From the NCBI GenBank assembly GCA_021836225.1, contig JAKBJA010000043.1, forward strand, positions 1-7,285: 7,285 nt of DNA, written 5' to 3'. The notes beneath the pieces were generated by a model that had not been told where the DNA came from, did not search any database, and saw nothing but the letters and a program-made list of their open reading frames with translations. The DNA is from Pseudomonadota bacterium (GTDB lineage: Bacteria > Pseudomonadota > Gammaproteobacteria > Burkholderiales > Thiobacillaceae). A program made the translations under genes and the position numbers. How positions within the stretch are numbered: the first letter of the stretch is position 1; each line of letters opens with the position of its first letter. Positions 5,384 to 7,285 of this stretch are shown here, piece by piece.

Positions 5384-6204
5384 GCGGCGGGAATCGGCCC
5401 GCGCCGACCGAGGCATTTATGGCGATCGAGGTTCCCAGTAAAGACTTCGACGCCGCCCGCTACTCCGTGGGAGCGATACTCTGGCCCGACGATCTGCACG
5501 AGAGCCGCGAGGTAATCGCCTGGAGCGGTCCGACCAGGGCAATCCGCGTTCCGCGCTGGCCCGTCCTCCTCCTGCGCGTGCGAGGCGTTCCCCGCTGGAC
5601 TCTGGAGCCGGACATGCTGGGCTTTGCCAATGTAGAAGTCGTCGCCCACGAGCCGCCCGAGCTCGTCTTCGGACCGAGCGGTCCCGCGGTCACCAGCCTT
5701 CTCGAGCGCCTCGAGCAATTGAGCCTGGAACAATACGTGCGCCTTGGCTCCGCCGTGGCAGCCCTGTTCCAGCCAGCCCTCTCCGCGCCAGGCGCCCGTC
5801 ATCCAGAGATGAGCCCGTTCACGAACGCAGAGAAGCTCGCGGCTTACCTGGACCAGGAGGCCCGTGAGCGTGGACTTCAAGTGGCGGCCGGTCAGGCCGC
5901 GTATGCGGCCGGCGTCATACGGGGTCTCACCATCGCCCGGCGCACGCGCGAGGCCGGCACGGAAGTGACCGGGATCAGCTTCGGAGGCACCTGGCCCGAC
6001 GGCTCCATGAACGCTGTCGATCTGCTCGCGCGCAACCTGGTGATCACCACCCCTGGCTACAACTCTCCCGGTGACCCCTGGATCAATCCCCTGCGGAAAC
6101 GCATTCGCCATGTGCTGGGTGTCGACTTGGATGGCTCCGCTCTCGTCACTGCCGCATCCCTCACGCCGTCCAACCCAGGCCCAACCACTTTGGAGTTCCC
6201 ATGA
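5380..6204 (+). CDS. Hypothetical protein, full-length paralog
   Basis: A 274-residue protein of unknown function. The start ATG 5380 overlaps the previous stop in an ATGA, implying coupled translation; ATG 5419 (residue 14), with GAGG five bases upstream, is an alternative. In order: YSVGAILWPDD (28-38), WPVLLLRVRG (60-69), a strand FANVEVVAHEP (82-92), then VFGPSGPAVTSLLERLEQLSLEQYVRLG (96-123), which is the clearest copy of the family core. A variable region with short insertions follows (about 130-165), then an Ala/Gly-rich helix (AAGQAAYAAG) and a terminal RKRIRHVLGVDLDG (239-252) shared with the gene before. The last ~20 residues are Pro/Thr-rich. There is no signal peptide or membrane segment and no obvious catalytic triad or metal site. 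Membership of the family is well supported by motif order; function is not. Confidence 0.83.
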   Translation: MSGGNRPAPTEAFMAIEVPSKDFDAARYSVGAILWPDDLHESREVIAWSGPTRAIRVPRWPVLLLRVRGVPRWTLEPDMLGFANVEVVAHEPPELVFGPSGPAVTSLLERLEQLSLEQYVRLGSAVAALFQPALSAPGARHPEMSPFTNAEKLAAYLDQEARERGLQVAAGQAAYAAGVIRGLTIARRTREAGTEVTGISFGGTWPDGSMNAVDLLARNLVITTPGYNSPGDPWINPLRKRIRHVLGVDLDGSALVTAASLTPSNPGPTTLEFP

Positions 6205-7040
6205 ACCCCGAACCCACAACCTGCTGGCTTGCCACGGGCAAGCGAATCACCGAGACCGACATGAAGGACCCCGACATGATCGTCGCGGTTATATCTACGC
6301 CGGCTGCGGACTCGGTCCGCGTGGGCAGCACCCTTAGGCCGGATTCCTCAGGAGAGAACGGCCCGGTCGTCTTCGGCTTCGACACCCCTGACCGCGCCGC
6401 GGAGTACGCGGGCTTCCCCAACCGCCTTTTCCGCGTGAGTGGGAAACCCTTCGGACACGCATCGGGAATGTACCTCTTCCGCGAGCTCGAGGTGGTGTCC
6501 GAAGAGCCGCTCGGCCTGTGCTTTGGCCCCAGCGGAGATGCCGCCCTGTCCTTTGCGCGCCGCCTCGAAGAGCTCGCCCCGGAGCAAGTGATCCGCTTTG
6601 GCCTTGCGGCCAAGCACAACGACCCACTCAACCGCGGCGCCGGTTTCGATCTCCTGCAAGAGCGATTCGCTGACCAGCACGGCCTGTCCGGTGCGCTCAA
6701 GCTGGCTCGCGTGGCGGCCGCGGCCACCCTTGGCCAGGCCCGCACACAGCTGTTTGCCACAAAGACCTTTACGATGCGCGACGAGAATGCCATCCAGGAC
6801 GCCCAGGCGGCCGTCGCCCGCATCGCCGGCGCCATCGCACTCGCACATCGGCCCGACTCGCCGGGCATGCAGGAGAAGGACGCCATGCTTTTGAGGCGCG
6901 TGCTCTATCACTCGACCGGTTTCCGCGTGGATCCCGATGCCGAACCCATGGTCGCCATGTCCCCCTCCCAGCCGGCCTTTATGCTCGACTTCCGCCCGGA
7001 CCTGCCGGTGGAACCCAACTCTTCCTGGGTGGAGCCATGA
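6201..7040 (+). CDS. Hypothetical protein, full-length paralog
   Basis: A 279-residue protein of unknown function. ATG 6201 overlaps the previous stop (ATGA), and GGAG at 6192-6195 lies five bases upstream. The N-terminal region has CWLATG (8-13), then VGSTLRPD (41-48), FDTPDRAAEYAGFPNRLFRVSG (60-81) and RELEVVSEEP (94-103). The core CFGPSGDAALSFARRLEELAPEQVIRFG (107-134) and an Ala-rich helical part (LKLARVAAAATLGQA; AQAAVARIAGAIALAH, 201-216) come next. A terminal RRVLYHSTGFRVD keeps the late Gly (G240). The segment from residue 42 to 81 closely parallels residues 41-81 of the next gene (GS-x2-RP-x3-G ... F-x2-P-x2-A-x2-Y-x-G-[FW]-P-x2-LFRV-x-G). 'F..P..A..Y' before a strand is reminiscent of phage proteins that display an N-terminal beta module ahead of Ala-rich helices, but this is a loose analogy. 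Confidence 0.83.
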   Translation: MNPEPTTCWLATGKRITETDMKDPDMIVAVISTPAADSVRVGSTLRPDSSGENGPVVFGFDTPDRAAEYAGFPNRLFRVSGKPFGHASGMYLFRELEVVSEEPLGLCFGPSGDAALSFARRLEELAPEQVIRFGLAAKHNDPLNRGAGFDLLQERFADQHGLSGALKLARVAAAATLGQARTQLFATKTFTMRDENAIQDAQAAVARIAGAIALAHRPDSPGMQEKDAMLLRRVLYHSTGFRVDPDAEPMVAMSPSQPAFMLDFRPDLPVEPNSSWVEP

Positions 7041-7285
7041 AACGCCAAGTCACGGCCTGGCTCGTCGCCGACGTCGGCGTGCCGTTATTCCGGATAGACG
7101 ACCCCGCCGTGCTGCTTGAGCCCCGGCGCGCACCCGGAGTGTCACGACTCGAGGCGGGGAGCGTGATCCGTCCGGGCTATGACGGCCGGGAAGGGGCTAG
7201 GCAGATCATGGCCTTTGCCGATCCCGTATCGGCCCTGGACTACAACGGCTGGCCAACGCAGCTCTTCCGAGTCAGGGGCGGCTAC
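7037..7285 (+). CDS. N-terminal part of another paralog, cut by the window end
   Basis: ATG 7037 overlaps the previous stop (ATGA). GGTGGAG lies just upstream but close to the ATG, so coupling probably helps initiation. The frame is open for 83 residues to the last base of the window. It starts MKRQVTAWLVADVG and contains AGSVIRPGYDG (40-50), AFADPVSALDYNGWPTQLFRVRG (59-81). This aligns with residues 41-81 of the preceding gene, sharing GS, RP, G, F, P, A, Y, G, P and LFRV-G in register. The array therefore continues beyond the window. Function unknown. Confidence 0.85.
   Translation, partial: MKRQVTAWLVADVGVPLFRIDDPAVLLEPRRAPGVSRLEAGSVIRPGYDGREGARQIMAFADPVSALDYNGWPTQLFRVRGGY

Noticed and set aside
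4433..5416. 327-codon open frame on the minus strand (also 5263-6219 and 544-1368 minus)
   Set aside because: These lie antisense to genes with clear family motifs, good ribosome binding sites and overlaps. Their products are Arg/Gly/Ala-rich shadows caused by G+C-rich third codon positions.

Overview
The window is strongly G+C-rich bacterial or phage/mobile-element DNA, and every supported gene lies on the + strand. It holds nine larger genes, two of them cut by the window edges, plus one candidate 33-codon gene. Long open frames on the opposite strand are shadows of the G+C-rich third codon positions. The taxon cannot be fixed from the sequence. High G+C, dense ATGA-type gene overlaps and a phiC31 Gp3-like protein make an actinobacterial phage, prophage or integrative element the most natural guess. 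No integrase, transposase, capsid, tRNA, rRNA or CRISPR array is visible.

Layout: (i) 2-301 is the 3' end of a gene whose tail resembles the C-terminus of the gene at 3343. (ii) 302-645 is a noncoding leader with a locally A+T-rich patch (about 449-474), an extended -10-like box and small palindromes. It is the likely control region for what follows. (iii) 646-3167 is a two-gene DNA-metabolism module: a RecB/Cas4-type PD-(D/E)XK nuclease, then, 14 bases later, a protein whose first ~205 residues look like the phiC31 Gp3 (recombination directionality factor) family, joined to a long Pro/Ala-rich linker and a small C-terminal helical domain. (iv) 3168-3342 holds a strong hairpin and the 33-codon ORF. 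(v) 3343-7285 is a run of five genes linked by 4-base overlaps, a 1-base overlap or a 2-base gap.

The main observation is that these five genes, and probably the cut gene at the left end, are highly diverged members of one protein family. The full-length members share an N-terminal half ending in [WF]-P-x2-L-[LF]-x-V-x-G, then a strand like 'EVVxEEP'. This is followed by a 'FGPxGxAV...LExLexLsxEQxxRL' helix pair and an Ala-rich helical C-terminus with a late conserved Gly. One member (4032-4532) appears to have only the second half. The member at 4532-5383 carries a near-perfect 25-base inverted repeat inside its coding sequence, and its left arm coincides with a small insertion relative to the paralogs.

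The nuclease/Gp3-like pair suggests phage-type recombination. The tandem paralogs would be an accessory cassette diversified by duplication. Their biochemical function is unknown, and nothing in the window establishes it.
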